Origin: an uncultured Clostridia bacterium
GTDB taxonomy: Bacteria; Bacillota; Clostridia; Oscillospirales; Acutalibacteraceae
Length of the DNA stretch: 42,128 nucleotides
Direction of reading: 5' to 3'
Assembly (NCBI GenBank): GCA_947305745.1
Contig: CAMZEH010000008.1
Coordinates: forward strand, 1 to 42,128
This document shows, one piece after another, positions 7,870-15,537 of the stretch. Each line of letters starts with the position of its first letter. Position 1 is the first letter of the stretch. The notes beneath the pieces are model-generated. The model ran no database searches and was not told the origin of the DNA. It worked only from the letters and a program-made list of their open reading frames with translations. The position numbers and the translations under genes were made by a program.

Positions 7870-9104
7870 ACATAGAAAAAATAAAGATATCAAAACTTAA
7901 TCCAGCAAAGTATAATCCCCGGAAAGATTTAAAGCCCGGAGATACAGAGTATGAAAAACTCAAGCGGAGTATGAGTGAGTTTGGCTATGTCGAGCCGATT
8001 ATTTGGAATAAAAGAACAGGAAACATTGTAGGAGGACATCAGCGGTATAAGATTCTTAAAGATTTAAACTATCAAGATGCCGAATGCGTAGTTGTCGATT
8101 TGGACGATGCACATGAAAAAGCATTGAATGTGGCACTAAACAAGATTAGTGGCGAGTTTGACATACCACTACTTACAGATTTACTCAGGGATTTAAGTGT
8201 GAATGATTTTGATGTGTCACTCACAGGCTTTGATGAAGACGAGATTTCAGACTTGTTTTCTGATGCGGATGCAAAAGAAGGCAAAGACGATGACTATGAT
8301 GTCAACAAAGCATTGGAAGAAGCAACGTTTGTAAATCAAGGTGATTTATGGCAGATCGGAAAACATCGAATGCTTTGCGGTGATGCGACCAATTCCAAAG
8401 ATTTAAATCGGCTTATGGGTGATGAAAAAGCAAATCTCATAGTCACAGACCCTCCGTATAATGTGAATTTCGAAAGTGCGAGCGGACTTAAAATCAAAAA
8501 CGACAAGCAAGATAACGAGAAATTTTATCAGTTCTTGTTATCCTCTTTTAAAAATATGGCCGAGCATTTGGCTGATGGCGGTTCAGCATACATTTTTCAC
8601 GCAGACACCGAAGGCCTTAATTTTCGAAAGGCATTTATTGATTCGGGATTTCATTTATCGGGAGTGTGCATTTGGGCAAAAAATTCGTTCGTGATGGGGC
8701 GTTCTCCGTATCAATGGGGTCACGAACCGATACTTTACGGATGGCTTAAAACGGGCAAACACAAATGGTACGCAGGCAGAGCTGAGTCGACAATTTGGCA
8801 CTATGATAAACCCAAGAAAAACGGTGAACACCCGACTATGAAACCCATTCCGCTCCTTTGCTATCCGATAAAAAACTCATCTGCGGTTAACAGTATCATT
8901 CTCGACACTTTTGCAGGTTCGGGAAGTACACTTATGGCTTGTCAGCAAATGGATAGAATCTGCTATTGCATGGAACTTGACCCGAAATACGCATCTGTGA
9001 TTATTCGAAGGTACGTAGAGTCTTATGGCGATGAAAATGTATTTTTGGTGCGAGGAAATGAAAAAATCCCATACTCAAAGGTGACCGAAAATGTCCAAAA
9101 ATGA
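7866..9104 (+). CDS. ParB-fused adenine or N4-cytosine DNA methyltransferase
   Basis: The first 100 residues form a ParB/sulfiredoxin-like domain (KLNPAKYNPRK, then VGGHQRYKIL with GGHQR at 56-60). The rest is a beta-class amino-methyltransferase, with catalytic motif IV TDPPYNV at 194-200 and the S-adenosylmethionine-binding FAGSGST near 349-355. The order IV then I, and the DPPY tetrad, point to N6-adenine or N4-cytosine methylation. Such fusions are frequent in prophages as solitary methyltransferases that protect phage DNA or mark packaging or regulatory sites. No cognate nuclease is adjacent. Its 3' end overlaps the next methyltransferase by 14 nt, so they are co-expressed. Confidence 0.95.
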   Translation: MNIEKIKISKLNPAKYNPRKDLKPGDTEYEKLKRSMSEFGYVEPIIWNKRTGNIVGGHQRYKILKDLNYQDAECVVVDLDDAHEKALNVALNKISGEFDIPLLTDLLRDLSVNDFDVSLTGFDEDEISDLFSDADAKEGKDDDYDVNKALEEATFVNQGDLWQIGKHRMLCGDATNSKDLNRLMGDEKANLIVTDPPYNVNFESASGLKIKNDKQDNEKFYQFLLSSFKNMAEHLADGGSAYIFHADTEGLNFRKAFIDSGFHLSGVCIWAKNSFVMGRSPYQWGHEPILYGWLKTGKHKWYAGRAESTIWHYDKPKKNGEHPTMKPIPLLCYPIKNSSAVNSIILDTFAGSGSTLMACQQMDRICYCMELDPKYASVIIRRYVESYGDENVFLVRGNEKIPYSKVTENVQK

Positions 9105-10779
9105 ACTTACACTAGGGTCGCTATTTGACGGGTCGGGAGGATTTCCGCTTGGCGGTTTAATGTGCGGTATACAGCCGATATGGGCAAGTGAAATCGAGCC
9201 GTTTGCGATAAGGGTAACAACAAAAAGACTACCTTTTATGAAACATTTAGGCGATATTAATGCGGTAAATGGTTCACAAATAGACCCTGTCGATATCATA
9301 ACTTTCGGTTCTCCGTGCCAGGATATGAGCATTGCAGGAAAACGAGAAGGCTTGGACGGTAGTCGTTCTGGCCTTTTTTATGAGGCAATCAGAGTTATCA
9401 AAGAAATGAGGCGAAAAACAAATGGAAAATATCCAAGATACTGCTTGTGGGAAAACGTGCCGGGAGCACTGCCCTCCAACAAAGGCGAGGATTTTAAAAA
9501 CGTACTCGAAAGCATCTGCCAAATCAAAGAAGATGTTTCTGTTCCTAAACCTGAAAAATGGTCAAATGCGGGAAAAATCGTGGGAGATAACTTTTCACTC
9601 GCATGGAGAGTGCTTGATGCTAGGTATTTCGGAGTGCCCCAAAGAAGAAAACGAATCTACCTTGTCGCAGATTTTGATGGCGATAGTGCCAGAAAAATAT
9701 TATTTGAGTCCGAAGGCTTGTCAGGGTATTCTGCGGAGAGCTTCAGAGCGTGGCAAAGAACTGCCGAAAGTTCTGGAAATAGCGCTAAGGAGACAGTCAC
9801 AGTCTGTTTGAACGACCAGGGCGGTCAAAGAATGGACATCACCGAGAATGAAACGAGTACACTCCGGGCGGAAAGCCATCATCCCCCACTGGTATTTGAA
9901 AACCATTCTCAAGACACAAGGTACAAAGGGCCGATAGATGTCGCTCAAACTGTACTTTCCACGTTTGGAAACGGTGGTAACAATCAACCTTTTGTATTAG
10001 AAATGCCGACTGTGTATGCATTATGCTCCAAAAACAGCAATTCGATGAAGTCATCTAACCCTCACAGCGGAATATATAAAGCGGACACTTCCCGAACACT
10101 TGACGAAAACGGCGGTAATCCTGCGTGTAATCAAGGCGGAATGGTAGTTTTGGAAGGCGGTGGCACTCGCCCTTCGCACCACGGGAATGGTTACAAAGAG
10201 GCTGATACCATGTACACTTTGAATACTGTAGAAATGCATGGTGTAGCTTATGGCATTGACCGATCGACATTTAACATGGGTCAAAACGCTCAGTTTGGTA
10301 TCACGGTCAAAGAAGAATCAGCATCGACTGTTGTTGCCAAAGGCCCCGGTGCGGTTTCGCACCCGGTATACACTACAAGTAAATCATCGTATCACGTAAG
10401 AGTTGGTAAAAATATGATTGATACGCTTATGGCAACCGATTACAAAGACCCACCCACGATTTCCGAAACCCCTTATTACATTGTTCGAAGGCTCATGCCG
10501 ACCGAGTGTGCCAAATTACAAGGATTTCCGTCTTGGTGGTGTAAAAACCTTGAAACCGAGAACCCAAGCGAAGATGAGATTACGTTTTGGAAACAGGTTT
10601 TTGATACGCACAGTAAGATAATGGGTAAGTCAAAGTCCAAAACCGAAAATCAAATAATTAAATGGCTCAAAAATCCGCATTCCGATACCGCAGAGTATAA
10701 GCTTTGGGGTAACGGAGTGGCGCTTCCATGTGTATATTTTGTGCTTTCGGGGATAGCGTATTTTTATGAAAAGGAGTGA
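9091..10779 (+). CDS. C5-cytosine DNA methyltransferase
   Basis: This 562-residue enzyme has the full C5 motif order. Motif I is GSLFDGSGG (9-17), motif IV GSPCQDMS with catalytic C76, motif VI ENVPG (121-125) and motif VIII GVPQRRKR (181-188). Motif IX is RLMPTECAKLQGFP and motif X contains GNGVALPC near the end. The target-recognition region between VIII and IX is unusually long, about 280 residues, and rich in Gly, Ser, Thr and Asn. It follows the ParB-fused methyltransferase with an overlap and has no nuclease partner. A protective modification of phage DNA against host restriction is the likely role. Confidence 0.95.
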   Translation: MSKNELTLGSLFDGSGGFPLGGLMCGIQPIWASEIEPFAIRVTTKRLPFMKHLGDINAVNGSQIDPVDIITFGSPCQDMSIAGKREGLDGSRSGLFYEAIRVIKEMRRKTNGKYPRYCLWENVPGALPSNKGEDFKNVLESICQIKEDVSVPKPEKWSNAGKIVGDNFSLAWRVLDARYFGVPQRRKRIYLVADFDGDSARKILFESEGLSGYSAESFRAWQRTAESSGNSAKETVTVCLNDQGGQRMDITENETSTLRAESHHPPLVFENHSQDTRYKGPIDVAQTVLSTFGNGGNNQPFVLEMPTVYALCSKNSNSMKSSNPHSGIYKADTSRTLDENGGNPACNQGGMVVLEGGGTRPSHHGNGYKEADTMYTLNTVEMHGVAYGIDRSTFNMGQNAQFGITVKEESASTVVAKGPGAVSHPVYTTSKSSYHVRVGKNMIDTLMATDYKDPPTISETPYYIVRRLMPTECAKLQGFPSWWCKNLETENPSEDEITFWKQVFDTHSKIMGKSKSKTENQIIKWLKNPHSDTAEYKLWGNGVALPCVYFVLSGIAYFYEKE

Positions 10780-10784
10780 TTGAT

Positions 10785-11291
10785 ATGGCAGAAGCGATAT
10801 TTACACGGTGTGTAAATCCTCCGAGTGTTTTAACGGTTGAAAGAGGCGGTACGGGTGCGGTTACCGTAACGGCGGCGAGAACTAATCTTGATGTGATGAC
10901 GAGTGTGCAACTGTTTTATAACGCTGCCGGAACGCACGGAACCATAACCTTAAGCGATACTGTGGCAAACTACAATGCCATTGAGATTTTTCACTACGAA
11001 AATGACTACGGCAAACTAAACGCAGACAGTTTAAAGTTTTGGAATAACAAGAATGAATCTTTCGATTGTGTATTTACCACTTCAGCTCCCCTAGTTGTCA
11101 ACGATGAAAACCAAATTAAGTTTTTTTCGGTTGCGATAACCATTTCAAAAAGGTCACTTACTTTTGGGCTTGAGAAAATGATAACATTCCGTCCAAAATC
11201 CACATCGAGCAGTAACGGACAAGTACATTTGATTGATTTTAAGAATTATGGGACGCACCAGATATATAAAGTCGTGGGCTATAAGTACTGA
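10785..11291 (+). CDS. Fibre-like structural protein, paralogue 1
   Basis: It opens with AEAIFTRCVNPP and a GGTGAVTVTAARTNLDV segment. The GGTG...AR-x-NLxV pattern is the short conserved repeat found in many phage tail fibres. A beta-rich variable middle follows, and the end reads YKVVGYKY. The two following genes share the same start and end with different middles. ATG 10785 is used because AAAGGAG ends 9 nt before it; the frame also contains GTG 10776. A virion fibre role is inferred from the motif. Its position between methyltransferase and packaging genes is atypical. Confidence 0.75.
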   Translation: MAEAIFTRCVNPPSVLTVERGGTGAVTVTAARTNLDVMTSVQLFYNAAGTHGTITLSDTVANYNAIEIFHYENDYGKLNADSLKFWNNKNESFDCVFTTSAPLVVNDENQIKFFSVAITISKRSLTFGLEKMITFRPKSTSSSNGQVHLIDFKNYGTHQIYKVVGYKY

Positions 11292-11308
11292 TAAAAGGAG
11301 TGATTAAT

Positions 11309-11773
11309 ATGTCAGAAGCGATATTCACCCGGTGTGTACATCCGCCGAGTATCATGCCGATTGCGAAAGGTGGTACGGGCGGAAGCACCAAGAAAAATGC
11401 AAGAACTAACTTGGCAGTCATGACAGAAACGGTACTGTATAGCAACAGTAGTGGTACTATCAGCACAATTACTCTTTCAGACACCTATTCGAATTACACA
11501 TATATAGAAGTGTACTTTAATGACAATGGCGTTAACAACGTAGTGCGATTACACACTTCCAAGGGGCAAGTTCAACTGTCAAACGACTATGTTTCGTCAA
11601 CCACGGGACCTTCATCACTATATGTTCATACCGCACTTTTAACTTTTTCCGGCAAGACCGCCACGTTTATACGTCAGGCGGTTTTTACAATTACAACTGA
11701 CGATAACGCTTCGATAGACAGAACAGCCAGCAACAGCGTGCGAGTTACTCGAATTGTCGGAAGAGGCTATTAG
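11309..11773 (+). CDS. Fibre-like structural protein, paralogue 2
   Basis: This 154-residue paralogue of the preceding gene begins SEAIFTRCVHPP and GGTGGSTKKNARTNLAV and ends VGRGY. Its centre is different (NGVNNVVRLHTSKGQVQLS) and gives beta-strand patterns like a small receptor-binding or decoration domain. AAAAGGAG lies 9 nt before ATG 11309, in the same arrangement as its neighbours. The shared ends with a diverged centre suggest duplication followed by diversification or recombination. Confidence 0.72.
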   Translation: MSEAIFTRCVHPPSIMPIAKGGTGGSTKKNARTNLAVMTETVLYSNSSGTISTITLSDTYSNYTYIEVYFNDNGVNNVVRLHTSKGQVQLSNDYVSSTTGPSSLYVHTALLTFSGKTATFIRQAVFTITTDDNASIDRTASNSVRVTRIVGRGY

Positions 11774-11796
11774 GAATATTGAAAGGAGTGATGTTC

Positions 11797-12309
11797 GTGG
11801 CAGAGGCAATATTCACACGGTGTGTAAATCCGCCAAATGTAATACCGATTGAAAAAGGTGGTACGGGCGGCATGACTGCATCTGAAGCTCGAGCCAATTT
11901 AGATGTAATGACCGGTATTCAGTTATACCACAATGCTTCGGGTGCTTACGGAACGATAACACTCAGCGACAGTATAGCAAATTATATTGGTGCAGAAGTC
12001 TTTTTTCTGTTTACTGCAACGGTAACGGGAAACATATTCAGAAATAATCGCAGAGTGTGGCATCATGGAAAATCGGCAGTCGGATTTAACTTGACATATA
12101 TGGACCCGTTCACCGAAAGCAGCGAACCACGTATAAAGGTGCTGTCTTCAAATATAACCATATCGGGCAATTCACTTATGTTTGGACCTGAACGAATGGG
12201 AACTTTGAGACCGAAAAATACCGTAAACAGCGGTGGACAAGTAACCGTTACCGATCTGTCGCAGTGGGAAGCAACTAAAATATATAAAGTCATAGGATAT
12301 CGATATTAA
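11797..12309 (+). CDS. Fibre-like structural protein, paralogue 3
   Basis: This is the third tandem paralogue, closest to the first: NPPNVIPIEKGGTGGMTASEARANLDV near the start, SDSIANYIGAEVF in the middle and YKVIGYRY at the end. Translation probably begins at GTG 11797, 8 nt after GAAAGGAG, because this aligns the AEAIFTRCV start with the other two. An ATG at 11791 is too close to the ribosome binding site, and a TTG at 11779 precedes it. Role as for paralogue 1. Confidence 0.72.
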   Translation: MAEAIFTRCVNPPNVIPIEKGGTGGMTASEARANLDVMTGIQLYHNASGAYGTITLSDSIANYIGAEVFFLFTATVTGNIFRNNRRVWHHGKSAVGFNLTYMDPFTESSEPRIKVLSSNITISGNSLMFGPERMGTLRPKNTVNSGGQVTVTDLSQWEATKIYKVIGYRY

Positions 12310-12327
12310 ATATAGGAGGAACTTAAA

Positions 12328-12624
12328 ATGGCAATAATTAAAAATATTACATTAGATAGCGGTGTGATAGTGAATTACCACCGAGTCGTCAGCGTTAATA
12401 ACATCACCAACGTGACGAGCATAATCGAGGTCGCAAGTTACACGAGTAAGGCAAAACGTGAAGAGGAAAAACAAGCAATAGAAAATGCGGAATCGATGAA
12501 CGTGTTTATTCATACGCAGTATTTGAACATTCCGTATGACCCTCAACTGAACGTAAACTCGGCATACGCATATCTGAAGACTACCGAGGAATATTCAGGT
12601 GGTGAGGACGATTTGGATATATAG
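12328..12624 (+). CDS. Hypothetical protein downstream of fibre paralogues
   Basis: This 98-residue protein starts AIIKNITLDSGVIVNYHRVV, continues with two beta strands, then a charged helix (KAKREEEKQAIENAES) and an acidic end. The start matches short proteins commonly found beside phage fibre or baseplate genes. It may be a minor virion component or fibre-assembly factor, which is an inference from position. AGGAGG precedes the ATG at normal distance. It is the last gene of the fibre cluster. Confidence 0.7.
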   Translation: MAIIKNITLDSGVIVNYHRVVSVNNITNVTSIIEVASYTSKAKREEEKQAIENAESMNVFIHTQYLNIPYDPQLNVNSAYAYLKTTEEYSGGEDDLDI

Positions 12625-12652
12625 TTTTGGGCGCAAGTCAGCATTGATACAA

Positions 12653-12770
12653 GTGTGTAAACTCGACATATAAAGATCTGAAACAAGGTAATACTCCTAC
12701 GCCCTGAAACCGCATAAATACTGGCTACGAGGTGGTTTTAGAGGTAATATGAACATGGCTTGAGTGAGCC
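12653..12770 (+). ncRNA. Repeated leader element, copy B
   Basis: GTGTGTA at 12653, CTAC at 12697 and GAGGTAATAT at 12741 keep the 44 and 44 nt spacing. A TATAAA lies at 12669. CTGAAACC (12704-12711) can pair with GGTTTTAG (12734-12741). Six bases after GAGGTAATAT, GGCT pairs with AGCC (12757-12770). The hairpin occupies the same place as in copies C and D but has different bases, which supports an RNA structure. It precedes the DUF5049 gene. Confidence 0.65.
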
Positions 12771-12802
12771 AAATAAACACATTATATAGGAGGCCAAGTT
12801 TG

Positions 12803-13000
12803 ATGAGAAAAGAAGAACTTGCAAAAAAGATACTGAGGCAGATTAAGGTAATCAGGGATACCGGGCGTACGAATATGTTTATGGATTTCACAGTGAAAAG
12901 AATTGCCAAAGAGATGGGGTTCACCGAATTGGTAAAGTATATGACCGAAAACCCGGACGGATATTTTGGTACAATTTTAAGAGGTAAAGTTCAGTTTTAA
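12803..13000 (+). CDS. DUF5049 protein
   Basis: This 65-residue helical protein has the DUF5049 pattern (KILRQIKVIRDTGRTNMFM, then VKRIAKEMGFTELVKYM). The family is common in Firmicutes phages as a small accessory gene near packaging functions, and its role is unknown. AGGAGG at 12788-12793 lies 9 nt before ATG 12803, so the longer frame from 12764 is not used. It is a single-gene cassette: leader copy B in front, terminator 20 nt behind. Confidence 0.82.
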   Translation: MRKEELAKKILRQIKVIRDTGRTNMFMDFTVKRIAKEMGFTELVKYMTENPDGYFGTILRGKVQF

Positions 13001-13020
13001 AAATATCAAGGCAAAAAGGA

Positions 13021-13042
13021 AAAGAGCCGAAAGGCTCTTTTA
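13021..13042 (+). terminator. Intrinsic terminator after DUF5049
   Basis: AAAGAGCC and GGCTCTTT pair around a GAAA tetraloop and run into TTTT. The same terminator recurs at 13777-13797 as the first part of a 300-nt duplication. Confidence 0.85.
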
Positions 13043-13195
13043 AACTGTTTTATTTTGTGAAGACTCCGGGGGCTCAAAAATTTTGAGATTCTTCTTCCAT
13101 TGTAATTGATTTTACCTCAAATAAAAGCACTTATCAAATAGAGTAACTGCGATATTTACTCGGATATTTTGTCAGTAATACACGCCCTCTTTCTA

Positions 13196-13314
13196 TTGTG
13201 TACATTAGGTATAATACAAAGCTGTTTTCGAGTGTACTTCTACGTCCTAAAGCCGCATAATTACTGGATATATAGCGTTTTCAGAGGTAATATGTACATA
13301 CCCTCAAACGAGGG
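13196..13314 (+). ncRNA. Repeated leader element, copy C
   Basis: TTGTGTA at 13196, CTAC at 13240 and GAGGTAATAT at 13284 keep the 44 and 44 nt spacing. TATAAT at 13210-13215 could be a -10 box, but no ordinary -35 lies 17 nt upstream. CCCTC (13301-13305) pairs with GAGGG (13310-13314) around AAAC. A second, weaker stem could join 13246-13256 with 13275-13284. It leads the gene at 13343. Confidence 0.65.
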
Positions 13315-13342
13315 AATAAAAATTTGAAAGAGGTAAAAAACT

Positions 13343-13771
13343 ATGCAAAAAAACAAGTTCGATGAGCTTTACACCAAGATGGAGGAGGCAAGAAAACTGT
13401 ACCAAGCAGGCGAGCAGGAAAAGGCAAGACAAAACTACGGTAAAATCAAGGAAACCCTGAAAGAACAAGAAACCGAGTTCAACAAAATCTGGTCAATGTA
13501 TGACAAGGCAAAAGAAAACGGAAACCAGTACATTGATTTTCATGATGTTATTTGGGATAACGAGGTTGAGGGTATAGTAAAAACTTTGAGAGACAACGGG
13601 ATTGAAAGATTTACATTTTCATCGGGTTGGACCAGCGCAGTAAAAACGGCATGGCTTTTCAAAGAAAACGGATGCACACTGGAAGGTTTGACCGAGGTGT
13701 ATGACGGTTTTGAAGATTTTACAACAGGGAAAAAGACGAAAATTCCCGCATATCTTTTCAAAGTGAACTAA
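13343..13771 (+). CDS. Hypothetical accessory protein, coiled-coil start
   Basis: This 142-residue soluble protein has a first half that is a charged amphipathic helix (LYTKMEEARKLYQAGEQEKARQ and onwards). The second half is compact and more conserved in appearance: EGIVKTLRDNGIERFTFSSG, WTSAVKTAWLFKENGCTLEG and an IPAYLFKV end. I have a weak impression of a phage DUF family but cannot name it with confidence. GAAAGAGG precedes the ATG. It stands alone between leader copy C and its own terminator, as an independent cassette. Confidence 0.75.
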   Translation: MQKNKFDELYTKMEEARKLYQAGEQEKARQNYGKIKETLKEQETEFNKIWSMYDKAKENGNQYIDFHDVIWDNEVEGIVKTLRDNGIERFTFSSGWTSAVKTAWLFKENGCTLEGLTEVYDGFEDFTTGKKTKIPAYLFKVN

Positions 13772-13776
13772 GCAAA

Positions 13777-13797
13777 AAAGAGCCGAAAGGCTCTTTT
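13777..13797 (+). terminator. Intrinsic terminator after the 142-residue gene
   Basis: AAAGAGCC-GAAA-GGCTCTTT followed by TT is identical to the terminator at 13021. It starts 6 nt after the upstream stop codon. Confidence 0.85.
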
Positions 13798-13950
13798 AAA
13801 CTGCTTTATTTTTCGAGGACTCCGGGGACTCAAAAATTTTGAGATTCCTCTTCCATTGTAAGCTAGTATAAATCAATTTAAAGCACTTATCAAATAGATT
13901 AAACCCGAAATTCTGTTTAACATTTTGTTAATAATACACCCCTGTTCCTA

Positions 13951-14069
13951 TTGTGTACATTAGGTATAATACAAGGCTGTTTTTGGGTGTACTTCTACGT
14001 CTGAAAACCGCATAATTACTGGATATATAGCGTTTTCAGAGGTAATATGTACATACCCTCAAGAGAGGG
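13951..14069 (+). ncRNA. Repeated leader element, copy D
   Basis: TTGTGTA at 13951, CTAC at 13995 and GAGGTAATAT at 14039 are spaced 44 and 44 nt, with TATAAT at 13965-13970. This copy has the best stem: CTGAAAACCGC (14001-14011) with GCGTTTTCAG (14030-14039), ten pairs and one bulged C. The downstream hairpin is CCCTC/GAGGG at 14056-14069 around AAGA. It leads the amidoligase gene. Confidence 0.68.
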
Positions 14070-14095
14070 AATAAATACAAAGGAAGGTTAACATA

Positions 14096-14995
14096 ATGTT
14101 AAAAACCAAGTTTGGAATTGAAGTCGAGTTCACAGGAATAACAAGGACGAAAGCTTCAAGGATTATCGAAAAACACTTCGGTGGAAAGTTGACAAAGCTG
14201 GGAGGTTATTACGACAAGCACCAAATCGAAGTTGCGGACGGCAGAAAATGGACGATTGTGAGTGATGCGAGCCTAAGGCCGCAAACGAAAGTTGATGGTC
14301 AAATCAGGGCTGCAAACAACTCCTACAGAGTGGAAATGGTAAGCCCGATACTCGAATACGAAAAGGATATCGAAGATTTACAAGAGCTAATCAGAAAACT
14401 GAGAAAAGGCGGAGCATTTGCAAACGGCAGTTGCGGAATTCACATCCACCTTGACGGAGCGAATCACACGGCACGGAGCATTAAAAACTTCATCAACATA
14501 ATCGCATCAAAAAACGATTTGCTTTACAAAAGCCTGCAGGTCAAAGCCGACCGAATGCATTACTGCAAAAAGATGGATTTGAGATTGGTAGAATCAATAA
14601 AACGAGCGAAACCGAGAACGCTCGACCAAATCAAAGCAATTTGGTACAGAGGATATTACGGCTCGCAAACCCACCATTATCACGAAAGCAGATACCATTT
14701 TTTAAACTTGCACAGTTTCTTTTCAGGGAACAACCACACGGTCGAACTTCGAGGCTTTAACAGCGAATTGCACGCAGGAAAAATCAGAAGCTACATAGTT
14801 TTGGCTTTGGCACTGAACCACCAAGCATTAACGCAAAAATCCGCAAGCAGTCGCAAGGTTCAAGAGGAAAACGAGAAATTTGCGATGAGGACTTATCTCA
14901 ACAGAATCGGATTTATTGGCGAGGAATTCAAGAATTGCAGAGAACATTTATGCAAACACCTAAACGGTTCGGCGGCATGGAGGTTCAGAAGATAG
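14096..14995 (+). CDS. Amidoligase (Amidoligase_2, glutamine synthetase-like)
   Basis: This 299-residue protein has the phage amidoligase signature: FGIEVEFTG at residues 6-14 (E9, E11), RVEMVSPIL at 78-86, CGIHIHLD at 113-120 and HTVELRGFNSEL near 225. These correspond to the metal and ATP-binding residues of the glutamine synthetase/amidoligase fold, which joins an amine to a carboxylate at the cost of ATP. In published comparative analyses such amidoligases occur beside gamma-glutamylcyclotransferases in phages and are proposed to modify peptides or proteins. The next gene here is exactly that partner. Leader copy D and GGAAGG precede the ATG. Confidence 0.9.
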   Translation: MLKTKFGIEVEFTGITRTKASRIIEKHFGGKLTKLGGYYDKHQIEVADGRKWTIVSDASLRPQTKVDGQIRAANNSYRVEMVSPILEYEKDIEDLQELIRKLRKGGAFANGSCGIHIHLDGANHTARSIKNFINIIASKNDLLYKSLQVKADRMHYCKKMDLRLVESIKRAKPRTLDQIKAIWYRGYYGSQTHHYHESRYHFLNLHSFFSGNNHTVELRGFNSELHAGKIRSYIVLALALNHQALTQKSASSRKVQEENEKFAMRTYLNRIGFIGEEFKNCREHLCKHLNGSAAWRFRR

Positions 14996-14998
14996 TCA

Positions 14999-15017
14999 AA
15001 GGGGCGAAAAGCCCCTC
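14999..15017 (+). other. GC-rich hairpin after amidoligase
   Basis: AGGGGC and GCCCCT pair around GAAAA just after the stop. No T tract follows directly, so it is probably an mRNA-stabilising or attenuating hairpin, and the downstream gene may be co-transcribed. Confidence 0.55.
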
Positions 15018-15063
15018 CCCGAACTTTAAATTTATAAAACTAAAAAATGGAAGGAAATAACAA

Positions 15064-15507
15064 ATGAAAAAAACAGATTTATACTTAGCTTACGGTTCAA
15101 ACCTTAATTTACATCAAATGAGATTCAGATGCCCCACGGCCAAAGTTGTCGGGAGTGCGGTTTTGGAAGATTATAAAATGGTTTTTAGGGGAGCACACAG
15201 AAGTGGAGTTGCAACAATCGAAAAATGCCAAGGCTTTAAAGTTCCCGTTTTGATTTGGCAAATAACCTCGGCGGACGAAGTGAGCCTCGATAGGTACGAA
15301 GGGTATCCGATATTTTACAGAAAAGAATATTTTGATGTGGAATTAAATGGCAAAAAACAAAAAGCGATGGTTTACATAATGAATGAGGGCAGAGAGAAAA
15401 ATTATCCGTCAAAATACTATTTCAGGACGATTTTGGAAGGGTATATCACCGCAAAATTCGATGAGGAAATCTTAAATTCGGCGGTTAACAAATTGTACGA
15501 TGATTGA
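15064..15507 (+). CDS. Gamma-glutamylcyclotransferase-like protein (AIG2/GGCT fold)
   Basis: This 147-residue protein has the family's glycine-loop start (YLAYGSNLN, residues 7-15), a strand with FRGAHRSGVATI, and the catalytic glutamate in DRYEGYP (E79). It ends in PSKYYFRTILEGY, as usual for the family. Such enzymes release 5-oxoproline from gamma-glutamyl amines. Next to an amidoligase it may process or reverse gamma-glutamyl linkages. GGAAGG precedes the ATG. A short GC hairpin follows the stop. Confidence 0.92.
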   Translation: MKKTDLYLAYGSNLNLHQMRFRCPTAKVVGSAVLEDYKMVFRGAHRSGVATIEKCQGFKVPVLIWQITSADEVSLDRYEGYPIFYRKEYFDVELNGKKQKAMVYIMNEGREKNYPSKYYFRTILEGYITAKFDEEILNSAVNKLYDD

Positions 15508-15516
15508 CATAAAAAA

Positions 15517-15530
15517 GCCCTGAAAAGGGC
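15517..15530 (+). terminator. Short hairpin after cyclotransferase
   Basis: GCCCT and AGGGC pair around GAAA, with an A run in front. The following sequence (ATATCAT) lacks a T tract, so termination would be inefficient in the forward direction. Confidence 0.45.
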
Positions 15531-15537
15531 ATATCAT

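Larger units (their letters stand above)
13021..13320 (+). repeat. 300-nt intergenic repeat, copy 1
   Basis: This whole interval, from terminator through leader copy C, is repeated at 13777-14075 with only scattered differences, densest between about 13100 and 13190. It holds no gene. Shared landmarks are the GAAA-loop terminator, ACTCCGGGG, CTCAAAAATTTTGAGATTC (itself an inverted repeat), CTTATCAAATAGA and the leader element. It explains the non-coding gap between the DUF5049 gene and the next one. Confidence 0.9.
13777..14075 (+). repeat. 300-nt intergenic repeat, copy 2
   Basis: This is the second copy of the terminator-to-leader interval at 13021-13320. It is one base shorter and nearly identical at both ends, with more differences around 13860-13930. 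It holds no gene and fills the gap before the amidoligase. Two such copies around one gene make that gene prone to deletion or exchange by homologous recombination. Confidence 0.9.

Noticed and set aside
9422..9811. 129-residue plus-strand frame inside the C5 methyltransferase gene
   Set aside because: It overlaps conserved motifs VI-VIII of the methyltransferase in another frame, has no recognisable domain and no ribosome binding site.
7866..10779. Complete restriction-modification system from the two phage methyltransferases
   Set aside because: Neither gene has an adjacent restriction endonuclease. The neighbours are a membrane protein and fibres, so they are better read as solitary methyltransferases.
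10785..12309. Diversity-generating retroelement acting on the fibre paralogues
   Set aside because: No reverse transcriptase, template repeat or accessory gene is present in the window, and differences between paralogues are not concentrated at adenines as far as can be seen.
13021..14075. CRISPR array
   Set aside because: The repeats are only two, about 300 nt long and separated by a gene. No short regularly spaced repeats or cas genes occur anywhere in the window.
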